A stretch of 64,000 nucleotides of DNA from JACPDI01 sp035463475 (GTDB lineage: Bacteria; Acidobacteriota; Vicinamibacteria; Vicinamibacterales; 2-12-FULL-66-21), in contig DATHTE010000062.1 in assembly GCA_035463475.1 (NCBI GenBank), forward strand, positions 7,104 to 71,103, given 5' to 3'. Under the pieces are notes generated by a model. That model was not told the DNA's origin. It did not search any database and saw only the letters and a program-made list of their open reading frames with translations. Position 1 is the stretch's first letter, and each line of letters opens with the position of its first letter. The translations under genes were made by a program, and so were the position numbers. Shown in pieces: positions 52,089 through 60,538 of this stretch.

Positions 52089-54320
52089 ATGCGGCCCGAA
52101 CCGCACAGGTGGTTGGCTCTTGTGGGTGCTCTCTGCGTCGCCGCCCTGTTTGCCTCCGTCGTCATCGTGATTACGGGGCAAGCGCTTCCGCCAAAGTCCA
52201 TCAACTCGACCAGCCAGAACAACCCGTCCGCGCCTTCGACGGCGGTGTCCGAACAGCCGCAGCGACGGCTGATCAATTACTCGATTCTGGCTGCAAACGA
52301 CCTGGGGATGCACTGCGGGGACTTCGATCACCGGCAGGTTTCGATCCTTCCTCCCTTCAACACGCTGCACGCGCAGGTCGTGAGGAAGGGCGCCTTGCCC
52401 CGGATCCTCGATGACGCTCAGGTGGAGGTCGCCTACTCTGCGGCGTCCAGTGCGCTGGACCCCGCGTTGGCGAACCCCATCCCCGCGAGCGTCTTCAAGA
52501 CCAACTTCTGGGACGTTAACCCGAGGACCGGCAACTCTATCGCGTTCGACGCCTTCAACGCCCATTACCCGCCAGGCGTTCTGCAGCTGTTCCCACTCGG
52601 TCCCGACGTCGGACTGCCCGTACCGGATCTGCAGCGGCTCTATCTCGGCGACGGTCAGCTGGCCGCCGACCAGCAGGCGATGCCCAGCGTGACCGCTCCC
52701 CCTTTCGTGACTGAACCGTACACGGCAAACGTCCCGCAGCCGTTCGGACTTTTTTACCGGAACTTCCCGTTCTTCGTGCGCTTTCCGTTTGGGTACACGC
52801 TGACGCGAGTCAACTGGTTCTCCGCTGAAGGCATTCCCGTGGCGCCGTTTGACGACGTGGGCCGCTCGAATCCGTTCCCACTGATGCGTGTCCAGGCGAC
52901 AGCGGTCCCTGGCAACTCGCTGGGACTCGCCGCAGGGACCGTGCTGGCATCCGTCGACACGCCGACGCCGGTTTCGGGCGAGCTGAACTGCAAGGCCTGC
53001 CACACGTCTGCCGCCGACGGTGGCAATGGGCTGGCCACGAGCAACAAGGGGTTCACGGTCGCGACCAGGTTCGACGATCCCCAGTTCGGCACCGTGCCCG
53101 AGGAGGTGAGCATCGAGTACGCCTTCGATCTCAACGTCCTCAGGCTGCACGACCGGAGGCACGGGACCAATCTGGAAGCCTCCACTCCCGTGTCATGCCA
53201 GCGATGTCACTACTCGCCGGCGCTCGATCTCGCGCACGTAGGGCCCAGGGGGCCGGGCAACGCCGACGCGAACGGACGGCAGCAGACGAGCCATCAGAGC
53301 ATGTCTCGCGTGATCCACGCGTTCCACGGCGCCCTGAGAAACGTCGACGGAAGGCCGCTCTTTCCGGAGATGCCTCCACCGAACGGCCGAAGCGTAGCCA
53401 CGCGGGACGCGATTCTCGATCGGACGTGTTACGAGTGTCATCCCGGCAGGGTGACGAAGTGCTTCCGCGGCGTGATGTTCGGAGCGGGCCTGGCTTGTCA
53501 GGATTGCCATGGCAACCTCGCGCAGGTGGGAAACGACTTTTCGAAGAATGTGTCGCCGTCCCAGCCGGGGGCGTTCGCGCTGGCCGCCGACTACTACACC
53601 AACCCGGCGACGCCGCGCGTGCCCTGGGCGAACGAGCCTTTGTGCCAGTCGTGTCACACCGGCGATGCCGTGGCCAACCTCGCCGGTTCTTCCAGTGTCA
53701 TCAGGGCGCCGGACGGCATCCGGCTCCTGCAGGCGTTCCGCACCAACGATCCGAACGCCAAGCCCATCGTCGCGGCGAACAGACGGTTTGCGGAGAACGC
53801 GGACGGCGCGAAGCAAGTTCTCTATCGTCTGAGCAAGGGGCACGGCGGGATCACCTGCGAGGCGTGCCACGGTAGCACGCACGCCGAGTGGCCCAACCCC
53901 AACCCCGCCGGGAACGACAACGTCACTCCGGTTCAACTGCAGGGCTATGCAGGCACGGTCATGGAATGCACCACGTGCCATGGCACCACGCCCTTCGCTC
54001 TCAGGACATTCAAGGGGAACTTCGACGCGAACGGCCTGATGAAAGGGCCGCACGGGATGCACCCGGTGAACGACATCGTCTGGACGCGCAACCACAAGGA
54101 GGTCTTCAAAGACGACCGCACGCCGCGTGGAACGTGCCAGGCGTGCCACGGCACTCAGTTGCAGGGTACGGTGCTGTCTCAGCTTCCGGTGGCGCGGACT
54201 CTCGTGTGCAAGCAGGCGCCCGATTGTCGTGACACGTCGCAGGGCAAGCGGATTACCCTTGCGAAGGGCACCTTGATTAGCTGCACCTTGTGCCATCGGA
54301 GACCGGAGCCGGTCGACTAG
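52089..54320 (+). CDS. Nine-heme c-type cytochrome
   Basis: A 743-residue exported protein with an N-terminal signal/anchor (LALVGALCVAALFASVVIVI). The first ~300 residues have no heme motif; they open with SILAANDLGMHC and FSIL-type HRQVSILPPFNTLHAQV, a pattern found before multiheme domains in related bacteria. Nine CXXCH sites then occur from residue ~301 (CKACH) to ~732 (CTLCH): CKACH, CQRCH, CYECH, CQDCH, CQSCH, CEACH, CTTCH, CQACH, CTLCH. It probably moves electrons across the periplasm or cell surface. No quinol oxidase or other cytochrome gene is adjacent, so the partner is unknown. Confidence 0.92.
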   Translation: MRPEPHRWLALVGALCVAALFASVVIVITGQALPPKSINSTSQNNPSAPSTAVSEQPQRRLINYSILAANDLGMHCGDFDHRQVSILPPFNTLHAQVVRKGALPRILDDAQVEVAYSAASSALDPALANPIPASVFKTNFWDVNPRTGNSIAFDAFNAHYPPGVLQLFPLGPDVGLPVPDLQRLYLGDGQLAADQQAMPSVTAPPFVTEPYTANVPQPFGLFYRNFPFFVRFPFGYTLTRVNWFSAEGIPVAPFDDVGRSNPFPLMRVQATAVPGNSLGLAAGTVLASVDTPTPVSGELNCKACHTSAADGGNGLATSNKGFTVATRFDDPQFGTVPEEVSIEYAFDLNVLRLHDRRHGTNLEASTPVSCQRCHYSPALDLAHVGPRGPGNADANGRQQTSHQSMSRVIHAFHGALRNVDGRPLFPEMPPPNGRSVATRDAILDRTCYECHPGRVTKCFRGVMFGAGLACQDCHGNLAQVGNDFSKNVSPSQPGAFALAADYYTNPATPRVPWANEPLCQSCHTGDAVANLAGSSSVIRAPDGIRLLQAFRTNDPNAKPIVAANRRFAENADGAKQVLYRLSKGHGGITCEACHGSTHAEWPNPNPAGNDNVTPVQLQGYAGTVMECTTCHGTTPFALRTFKGNFDANGLMKGPHGMHPVNDIVWTRNHKEVFKDDRTPRGTCQACHGTQLQGTVLSQLPVARTLVCKQAPDCRDTSQGKRITLAKGTLISCTLCHRRPEPVD

Positions 54321-54572
54321 CTGGCCGGCATTCGGCCTCGAGGCGCAGGGGCAATGGCCGCGCAGCGCCGTGCGGTTAGTCGAGGAGCGCCGATGCTACC
54401 GCGCCTTCCTTGCGAGGAGGGCGAATGCGGCGCCTTGCGGATCCATCGCGTTCACAAGCCGCGGTGGCGCCGGCAAGGACTGCGGCGGCGCCAAGTGCCC
54501 ATAGCGAGTCGAGAACGCAATCTCCTAATGTAATGCCCCGCTGTTCGCGGAAACTGCGATGCGTCATACATA

Positions 54573-54587
54573 TTACGATGGTCGTAA
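54573..54587. promoter_or_regulatory. Palindromic operator-like site before the GH99-like gene
   Basis: TTACGA (54573-54578) and TCGTAA (54582-54587) are exact complements around TGG. The site lies 21 bp before GTG 54608 in an unusually AT-rich patch (CATACATATTACG), close to where a promoter would sit. It could bind a dimeric regulator; none is encoded nearby. Confidence 0.4.
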
Positions 54588-54607
54588 CAATTACTCGGAA
54601 GGACTGA

Positions 54608-55885
54608 GTGCCTTCACGCCGCGCCTTTCTCGCCGGATGTCTTGCGACGCTCTGCGCATCGCATCCGGCGGCGCGCGCGCTGCAGCAGCGCGGGCGTGAC
54701 CGCGAACGGCGGCAGGAGCCGCGTCCCGACCGGCCGCTCGCGGACATCGCCGCGACGCTGCGCGGCCTCTATCCCGACCTCCCCAGCCACTTCGTGTTCG
54801 AGTACTACCCGTGGTACAGCACCGATCCGTGGCGGCACTGGAACGAGTGGGGGGCGCAGCCGCCCGCGACGCTCGCGACGAATTACCTGCCGCTGCTCGG
54901 TCCCTACGATTCGCGTTCTGCGCGCGTCATCGAGCAGCATGCGAAGTGGATCGCGGAGTCCGGCGCGGGCGCGATCAATCTGAGCTGGTGGGGTCCCGGC
55001 AGTCACGAGGATCGCGCCGCCGGCCTCGTGATGGACGTGATGCGCGCCTTCGGGATCCAGGTCACCTTCCATCTCGAGCCCTATCACCCCAACCGGGCGC
55101 TGCGGCTCGTCGACGACGTGATGTACCTGCTGCGCGAGTATGGCGACCGTCGCCACTGGGACAACTTCCTGCTCCTCCGCCACGGCGACGGGTCTTCAGG
55201 CCCTGTGTTCAAGGGCTTCTCGACGCTCCTGCCGCCGACGGTGACTGATTGCCTTGGCGTCACACGGCGCGTCGAGTTCCACGTCCCGCCCGCCGTCTGG
55301 CGGGAGCAGATTGCGCGGCTGCGACGCGAGCTGCGCGCGGACTTCGACCGCGTGACGATCCTCGGGGACGTGCTGGATGTCGGGCTGATCAAGGACTCGG
55401 GGTTCGACGGCGGTACGTCCTCCGACCCCTACCTGCATCCGGATCGGTGGACGGAGGCCGCGGGCTGGTTCGACGCGGAGCAGCTCCTGTGTGCATTTGG
55501 CGTGAACCCGGGGTTCCACGCGCCGGAACCCACGCCGCCACCTGACGATCCCTGCTATCGCCCGCGCCGCTACGACCCTCCGGCGGACATCGACTGGGCA
55601 TCCGACGCGTCACGGTCGCGCGCCCATCAGCTCAGCGCGATGCGAATCCAGCAGTCCTTCGACCTCACGGTGCGGCTCCAGACCCATGCGCGATCCGCGA
55701 ACCACCGCCGCGGCTTCTTCCTCGTTTACGTGAACTCGTTCAACGAATGGCCGGAAGGCACGCAGTTCGAGCCGATGAAGGATTACCGTGATCTGACCGC
55801 GGCGGAACGCCGGGCCTATCACAACGCGGCATCCGGCACGTACCGTCTCGACACGCTGCGCCAGATGCTGGAACGCGTCATCTGA
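54608..55885 (+). CDS. Exported GH99/GH71-like glycoside hydrolase candidate
   Basis: A 425-residue protein starting at GTG 54608 behind GGAAGGA. The N-terminus has a twin-arginine-like SRRAFLAGCLATLCAS signal. The body has FEYYPWYSTDPWRHW, AGAINLSWWGPGS, VTFHLEPY and FNEWPEGTQFEP, the landmarks of GH99 (endo-alpha-mannosidase/mannanase) and GH71-like TIM barrels. The Glu of HLEPY and of FNEWPEG are plausible active-site residues, not verified. It probably cleaves or remodels a mannose-type glycan outside the cell. Membership in GH99 proper should be tested. Confidence 0.7.
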   Translation: MPSRRAFLAGCLATLCASHPAARALQQRGRDRERRQEPRPDRPLADIAATLRGLYPDLPSHFVFEYYPWYSTDPWRHWNEWGAQPPATLATNYLPLLGPYDSRSARVIEQHAKWIAESGAGAINLSWWGPGSHEDRAAGLVMDVMRAFGIQVTFHLEPYHPNRALRLVDDVMYLLREYGDRRHWDNFLLLRHGDGSSGPVFKGFSTLLPPTVTDCLGVTRRVEFHVPPAVWREQIARLRRELRADFDRVTILGDVLDVGLIKDSGFDGGTSSDPYLHPDRWTEAAGWFDAEQLLCAFGVNPGFHAPEPTPPPDDPCYRPRRYDPPADIDWASDASRSRAHQLSAMRIQQSFDLTVRLQTHARSANHRRGFFLVYVNSFNEWPEGTQFEPMKDYRDLTAAERRAYHNAASGTYRLDTLRQMLERVI

Positions 55886-56008
55886 AAGCCAGCGCAAGCG
55901 GCTGGCTCCCTGTGCCGGCGTGCACACCGGGCAGGACGTGTGCCACAGCCCGCAGTTCGGTGCTGCGTGTCGTTCCGTCTGATCGGACGACGGGCGCGCG
56001 ATCCCTGT

Positions 56009-56509
56009 CTACTCCAGCATCTGAGGCTCGTACCTCTCTTGAGACGGCGCCAGCTGGGGGTGTCGAGCGAGCATGCGCACGCACGTATTCCATCTCAGGA
56101 TGGCGTCGTCGTTCCCGGCCGGCCGATGCGCCGCGGCGCGGTCGAAGCAGTCCATCGCGTCGCGCAGCCAGTCATAGACTGCGCCGGCCGAACCGACATG
56201 GTCCGCGTCGAGCAGGGCTTTCGCCCGACGCTCCCAGATGATGCCCTCGTAGTACGCGCGCTGGTACTCCTGCCGAAGCTTCGGCAGGAGCGCACGGGCA
56301 CGCTCGGTTCCCTCCGCCGCGCGCTGGCGGAACTGGTCGGTGAGCGCAAGGATCAGCATCACCAGGGCGTCCTGGTTGTCCGGTTCCACGTCGAGGACGT
56401 CCAGACAGATGCTCTCCGCTTCCCAGGCTTCGTTGAGCAGGCGGTAGCGTTCGGCTTTCGCGAGCGCCTGCGGAATCGCCGCCAGCGCCAGTGGCTTCAG
56501 CGTAAACAT
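56009..56509 (-). CDS. Helical (TPR-like) protein downstream of sdhB
   Basis: A 166-residue soluble protein. Two helix-pair repeats are visible (AWEAESICLDVLDVEPDNQDALVMLILAL and AVYDWLRDAMDCFDRAAAHRP), like degenerate TPRs. No enzymatic motif is seen. It is 27 bp after sdhB on the same strand and is probably the last gene of the succinate dehydrogenase operon. It may help assembly or regulation, but this is inference from position only. Confidence 0.65.
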   Translation of the reverse strand: MFTLKPLALAAIPQALAKAERYRLLNEAWEAESICLDVLDVEPDNQDALVMLILALTDQFRQRAAEGTERARALLPKLRQEYQRAYYEGIIWERRAKALLDADHVGSAGAVYDWLRDAMDCFDRAAAHRPAGNDDAILRWNTCVRMLARHPQLAPSQERYEPQMLE

Positions 56510-56536
56510 CTTCTCCTCCTTCCGGCCCGCTGCGCG

Positions 56537-57292
56537 TCAGGCCGGCCGCCGCCGGAAGAAGCGCAGTAGCTTCACGGTTGGGTCGTACAGTTCGTCGATC
56601 ACACGTTCCTTGAGCGGGATGATGGCGTTGTCCGTGATCGCGATGTGCTCGGGGCACACCTTGGTACAGCACTTCGTGATGTTGCAGTAGCCGATGCCGT
56701 GCTGTTGCCGGAGGTCGCGCGCCCGACGCGTCTCGTCGAGTGGATGCATCTCGAGCGCTGCGGCGTAGGTGAGGAAGCGCGGGCCGATGAACCGATCGAA
56801 CAGATGATGCTCGCGGAGCACGTGGCAGACGTCCTGGCACAGAAAGCACTCGATGCACTTCCGGAACTCCTGCACGCGCTCGACGTCGGGCTGCGCCATC
56901 CGCCAGGTGCCGTCGGCGGCGTCCGGCGGTCTCGGGCTGAAGCGGCTGATCGTCGGCTTCACCCGATAGTTCCACGACACGTCCGTGACCAGATCGCGGA
57001 TCAGCGGAAAGGCCCGCATTGGCTCAACCGATACCGGCTCCTCCAGGTTGAGCTGATTGAGCCGCGTCATGCACATCAGCCGGGGCTGTCCGTTCACCTC
57101 GGCGGAGCACGACCCGCACTTGCCGGCCTTGCAGTTCCACCGCACGGCCAGGTCGTTGGCCTGCTGCGCCTGAATCTGATGCACGGCGTCGAGGACCACC
57201 ATACCCTCGGAAACGGAGGCCGTGTAGTCCTGGAACGCTCCCCCGTTCGCATCCCCGCGCCAGATCCGAAAGGTGGCAGTCGGACGCATCAA
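56537..57292 (-). CDS. sdhB: Succinate dehydrogenase / fumarate reductase iron-sulfur subunit
   Basis: A 251-residue electron-transfer subunit. The [2Fe-2S] ligands are C54, C59, C62 and C74 (NCKAGKCGSC, LMC). The [4Fe-4S]/[3Fe-4S] ligands are in RKCIECFLCQDVCHV and CNITKCCTKVCPEHI. It passes electrons from SdhA to the membrane anchor. The sequence style (AVRWNCKAGKCGSCSAEVNG) resembles the Sdh1/type of mycobacteria and related soil bacteria. It follows sdhA by 18 bp and precedes a TPR-like gene. Confidence 0.95.
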   Translation of the reverse strand: MMRPTATFRIWRGDANGGAFQDYTASVSEGMVVLDAVHQIQAQQANDLAVRWNCKAGKCGSCSAEVNGQPRLMCMTRLNQLNLEEPVSVEPMRAFPLIRDLVTDVSWNYRVKPTISRFSPRPPDAADGTWRMAQPDVERVQEFRKCIECFLCQDVCHVLREHHLFDRFIGPRFLTYAAALEMHPLDETRRARDLRQQHGIGYCNITKCCTKVCPEHIAITDNAIIPLKERVIDELYDPTVKLLRFFRRRPA

Positions 57293-57310
57293 GCGCTCCT
57301 GTCAGCGCAG

Positions 57311-59125
57311 CTACTTGTACTCGGCGATGATCGCCTTGAGTTCCGCCGGCATCTCCGGGATCGCCGCCTGCGTGATCTCCACCCCCGCGTCGGGCCGTCG
57401 CCGCGCCACGAAGTTGACGGTGCCGTACTGCGGGTCGTTCCGCGGGAAATCCTCGCGGAAGTGCCCACCCCGGCTCTCGCGCCGCTCGACTGCCGACCGA
57501 GTGATCACCTCGGAGACGGTGAGCAGGCTGTGAAGGTCGAGCGCCGCGTGCCAGCCGGGGTTGTACTCGCGGTGCCCGGACACGCGTACGCGCCGCGCGC
57601 GCTCGCGGAGTCTGGCCAGTTCCTCGAGCGCGCGCCGCATCTCGCGCTCGCTCCTGACGATGCCCACGAGGTCCTGCATGACGTCCTGCAACGCGTGCTG
57701 CACGTCGTAGGGGGACTCGCCACCCGCGGCACGCTCGAACGGCTCGAGCGCGCGGCGCGCAGCGGCGCCTACCTGCCGCTCGTCGATGGCCGCCGCGCGG
57801 TTCGCCTTCGCGAACAGCGCCGCATGCTCCCCCGCACGCTTCCCGAACACCAGCAGGTCGGACAGCGAGTTGCCGCCCAACCGGTTCGCGCCGTTGATGC
57901 CGGCGGCGCATTCGCCGGCGGCGAACAGGCCGGCCACCGAGGACATCTGGGATTCCGCGTCCACGCGTATGCCCCCCATGATGTAGTGCGTGGTCGGGCC
58001 CACCTCCATCGGCTCCGCCGTAATGTCGATGTCCGCCAGTTGCTTGAACTGGTGATACATGCTCGGCAGCTTCCTGCGGATATGCTCCGCGGCGTTGGGC
58101 AGGCGCTGCTTGATCCAGGCGATGTCGAGGTACACCCCGCCATGCGGGCTGCCACGCCCTTCCTTGATCTCCCGGACGATGCAGCGGGCCACGTGGTCGC
58201 GTGTCAGCAGTTCCGGTGGCCGCCGGGCGTTCTTGTCTCCCTGCGTGTACCTCCAGCCCTCTTCCTCGCCGGCGGCCGTCTGCGCGCGGTAGCTCTCCGG
58301 GATCTCATCGAACATGAAGCGCCGTCCCTCGCTGTTTCGGAGGACGCCGCCTTCGCCGCGGACCCCTTCGGTGACGAGAATGCCGCACACGCTGGGCGGC
58401 CACACCATGCCGGTGGGATGAAATTGCACGAACTCCATGTCGACCAGGTCCGCGCCGGCCTCGTACGCGAGCGTGTGGCCGTCGCCCGTGTATTCCCAGC
58501 TGTTGCTCGTAATGCGGTAGGCGCGGCCGATGCCGCCCGTGGCGAGCACGACCGCGCGGGCGCGGAACAGCCGGAACCGACCCCGTTCGCGGTCGTACGC
58601 CAGGGCGCCCGCGGCGCGCCCGTCGTCGGTCAGCAACCTGAGAACCGTGCACTCCATGTGCACGTCGATCCCCTGGTGCACGCCGTGGTCCTGCAGCGTG
58701 CGGATCATCTCGAGGCCCGTGCGGTCGCCGACGTGCGCCAGCCGAGGGTAGCGATGGCCGCCGAAGTTGCGCTGAAGAATGCGGCCGTCGGCGGTACGGT
58801 CGAAGAGCGCGCCCCACTTCTCGAGCTCGCGCACACGGTCGGGCGCCTCTTTCGCGTGCAGTTCGGCCATGCGCCAGTTGTTCACGTACTGGCCGCCGCG
58901 CATCGTGTCGGTGAAGTGCACCTTCCAGTTGTCGCGGTCGTCCACGTTGGCCAGCGCGGCCGCGATGCCCCCCTCGGCCATGACGGTGTGCGCCTTGCCG
59001 AGCAGCGACTTGCACACGAGCGCCACCGACACTCCCCCGGCCGACGCTTCGATGGCTGCGCGCAGTCCCGCGCCGCCGGCGCCGATCACGAGCACGTCGC
59101 AGTCATGCGTCTGGTACTCCGGCAT
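57311..59125 (-). CDS. sdhA: Succinate dehydrogenase / fumarate reductase flavoprotein subunit
   Basis: A 604-residue FAD enzyme oxidising succinate to fumarate (or the reverse). VLVIGAGGAGLRAAIEA is the dinucleotide loop; SLLGKAHTVMAEGGIAAA contains the FAD-linking histidine region; EFVQFHPTGM and GGIRVD are active-site regions; AGECAAGINGANRLGGNS the C-terminal FAD motif. The start at ATG 59125 overlaps the anchor gene stop by 1 base (TGATG). The length is typical. It is the second gene of the operon after the anchor. Confidence 0.95.
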   Translation of the reverse strand: MPEYQTHDCDVLVIGAGGAGLRAAIEASAGGVSVALVCKSLLGKAHTVMAEGGIAAALANVDDRDNWKVHFTDTMRGGQYVNNWRMAELHAKEAPDRVRELEKWGALFDRTADGRILQRNFGGHRYPRLAHVGDRTGLEMIRTLQDHGVHQGIDVHMECTVLRLLTDDGRAAGALAYDRERGRFRLFRARAVVLATGGIGRAYRITSNSWEYTGDGHTLAYEAGADLVDMEFVQFHPTGMVWPPSVCGILVTEGVRGEGGVLRNSEGRRFMFDEIPESYRAQTAAGEEEGWRYTQGDKNARRPPELLTRDHVARCIVREIKEGRGSPHGGVYLDIAWIKQRLPNAAEHIRRKLPSMYHQFKQLADIDITAEPMEVGPTTHYIMGGIRVDAESQMSSVAGLFAAGECAAGINGANRLGGNSLSDLLVFGKRAGEHAALFAKANRAAAIDERQVGAAARRALEPFERAAGGESPYDVQHALQDVMQDLVGIVRSEREMRRALEELARLRERARRVRVSGHREYNPGWHAALDLHSLLTVSEVITRSAVERRESRGGHFREDFPRNDPQYGTVNFVARRRPDAGVEITQAAIPEMPAELKAIIAEYK

Positions 59126-59925
59126 CAGAAGATCCTGATGTCCCTCCACACGCCCATCGAGACGAGGCGTACGTACAGGTCGGCGAATGCCACGCCGAAC
59201 AGGCTGGTCCACGCCCACGCCATGTGCCGTCGGTTCAGGCAGCTCACGCATTTGTAACCGGAAAGGCCGAGCGGCGAGCGCGAAAGCTGGTCCTGGAATC
59301 CGCCCATGACGTGGCGCATGGAGTGGCAGCCGAACAGATATCCCCCGAGGAGCGTCGTGTTGGCGGCGAGCACGATCGTCCCCACCCCGACGCCGAACGA
59401 CTCACCGCCCGTCGCCGGATCCGGAAACCACAGCGCCTCCCACACATCGATGACCAGGATGGCGAGAATCCACACGGAAATGAACAGCATGTAGCGGTGG
59501 ACGTTCTGCAGCACGAGCGGGAACGAGTTCTCGCCCCAGTAGCTCGCGCGCGGCTCACCAACCGTGCACGACGGCGGATCCGCCCAGAAGGCCTTGTAGT
59601 AGGCGCCGCGATAGTAGTAACAGGTCAGACGGAACAGCGCCGGGATCGGCAGGACGATCAGCGCGGGCGAAAACGGAAGCCACGCGGGCCAGCCGGCCGG
59701 CTGCGGTCCGAACCACGAATGCGGCGAGGGCCCGAACAGCTCCGGCGAATAGAACGGGGAGATGTAGGGTCCGTGCCAGTAATGGGCGTTCTGGAATGCT
59801 GCCCACGTGGCGTACACGATGAAGAGGGAGAGGGCGAGAAAGACGAGAGCCGGCTGGATCCACCACGCGTCGCGTCGCGCAGTCTGGCCGAAGCGCCTGT
59901 GCAGGACCAGCGGAGCGGTGGCCAT
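59125..59925 (-). CDS. sdhC: Succinate dehydrogenase membrane anchor, single-gene Sdh1-like type
   Basis: A 266-residue protein with five or so hydrophobic helices. Features are WWIQPALVFLALSLFIVYATW, RLTCYYYRGAYYKAFWADPP, QNVHRYMLFISVWILAIL, and CHSMRHVMGG, with a late CVSCLNRRH. His residues in the helices may bind heme or quinone. The CYYYRGAYYK region and the order anchor-sdhA-sdhB resemble the Sdh1 enzyme of mycobacteria, which uses one long anchor in place of the SdhC/SdhD pair. It is the first gene of the operon. Confidence 0.85.
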   Translation of the reverse strand: MATAPLVLHRRFGQTARRDAWWIQPALVFLALSLFIVYATWAAFQNAHYWHGPYISPFYSPELFGPSPHSWFGPQPAGWPAWLPFSPALIVLPIPALFRLTCYYYRGAYYKAFWADPPSCTVGEPRASYWGENSFPLVLQNVHRYMLFISVWILAILVIDVWEALWFPDPATGGESFGVGVGTIVLAANTTLLGGYLFGCHSMRHVMGGFQDQLSRSPLGLSGYKCVSCLNRRHMAWAWTSLFGVAFADLYVRLVSMGVWRDIRIF

Positions 59926-60538
59926 GATCGCCTTCTGCGGCTGAAGGGCGGCCTATACCATACCAGAGGACATCTGCGGATCGATACTGCGCGGCGCCAT
60001 CGCCCCGCTCGGCGTCGTGATGATGAACAGACGGGCCATTCAGGAGGACGGCCATGCCTGTTCGCGGTGGAACATGGCTTGGAGATGGCGGGAGGGACCG
60101 TTAACGCGTGCGACACGTCCAGGGGTGGCGGTGGTCTGCGCCAATCTTCCGGCCGACACGGCCCGTTGTCTTGCCGACTGCGCTCCGTCGCTGAACGCGC
60201 CAGCGCCGGCTGTTTCCGTCGAGGACCCGGTGATGGACTCCTCCGCTCGCGCGTCAATTTCACGTCCACGCTCCCGCGCCGCGGGCGCGTGATGGCGTGC
60301 CCGCACTGCGCTCCTGGCTAAGTTCCGTCTGCCGCTGAACGTGTTGCTGGAACACGCCGTGCTGCACAGCTCGCGCACGCGATCTGTGCGGAGCGGGACG
60401 AGCGCCGAGCCCATGCGTACGCGAGACGGCTACGACACCCCGGCGTCGTCACCTGCGCTGACGCCACGTCGGTCGGCCCCAACGCGCCTCGCCGATGAGC
60501 GAGCGCCTGCTGGTCGGCGCATAATCTGCGTTCAGGCC
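59926..60538. other. 613-bp divergent intergenic region
   Basis: It lies between the start of the sdh operon (minus) and ltrA (plus). Open frames across it lack homology, ribosome sites or protein-like composition, so I call no gene. The promoter for sdh should be near 59930-60000 (CGGCCTATACCATACC is the least GC-rich spot). A GC-rich self-complementary stretch lies near 60275-60290. Confidence 0.4.

Noticed and set aside
56645..59257. An 870-codon open frame antisense to the sdh genes
   Set aside because: Arginine/histidine-rich composition without domains, fully opposite to sdhA and sdhB, which have complete catalytic motifs. It is a by-product of high GC.
60040..60414. A 124-codon minus-strand frame upstream of the sdh operon
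   Set aside because: No homology, Arg/Ser/Ala-rich, no ribosome site; treated as intergenic.
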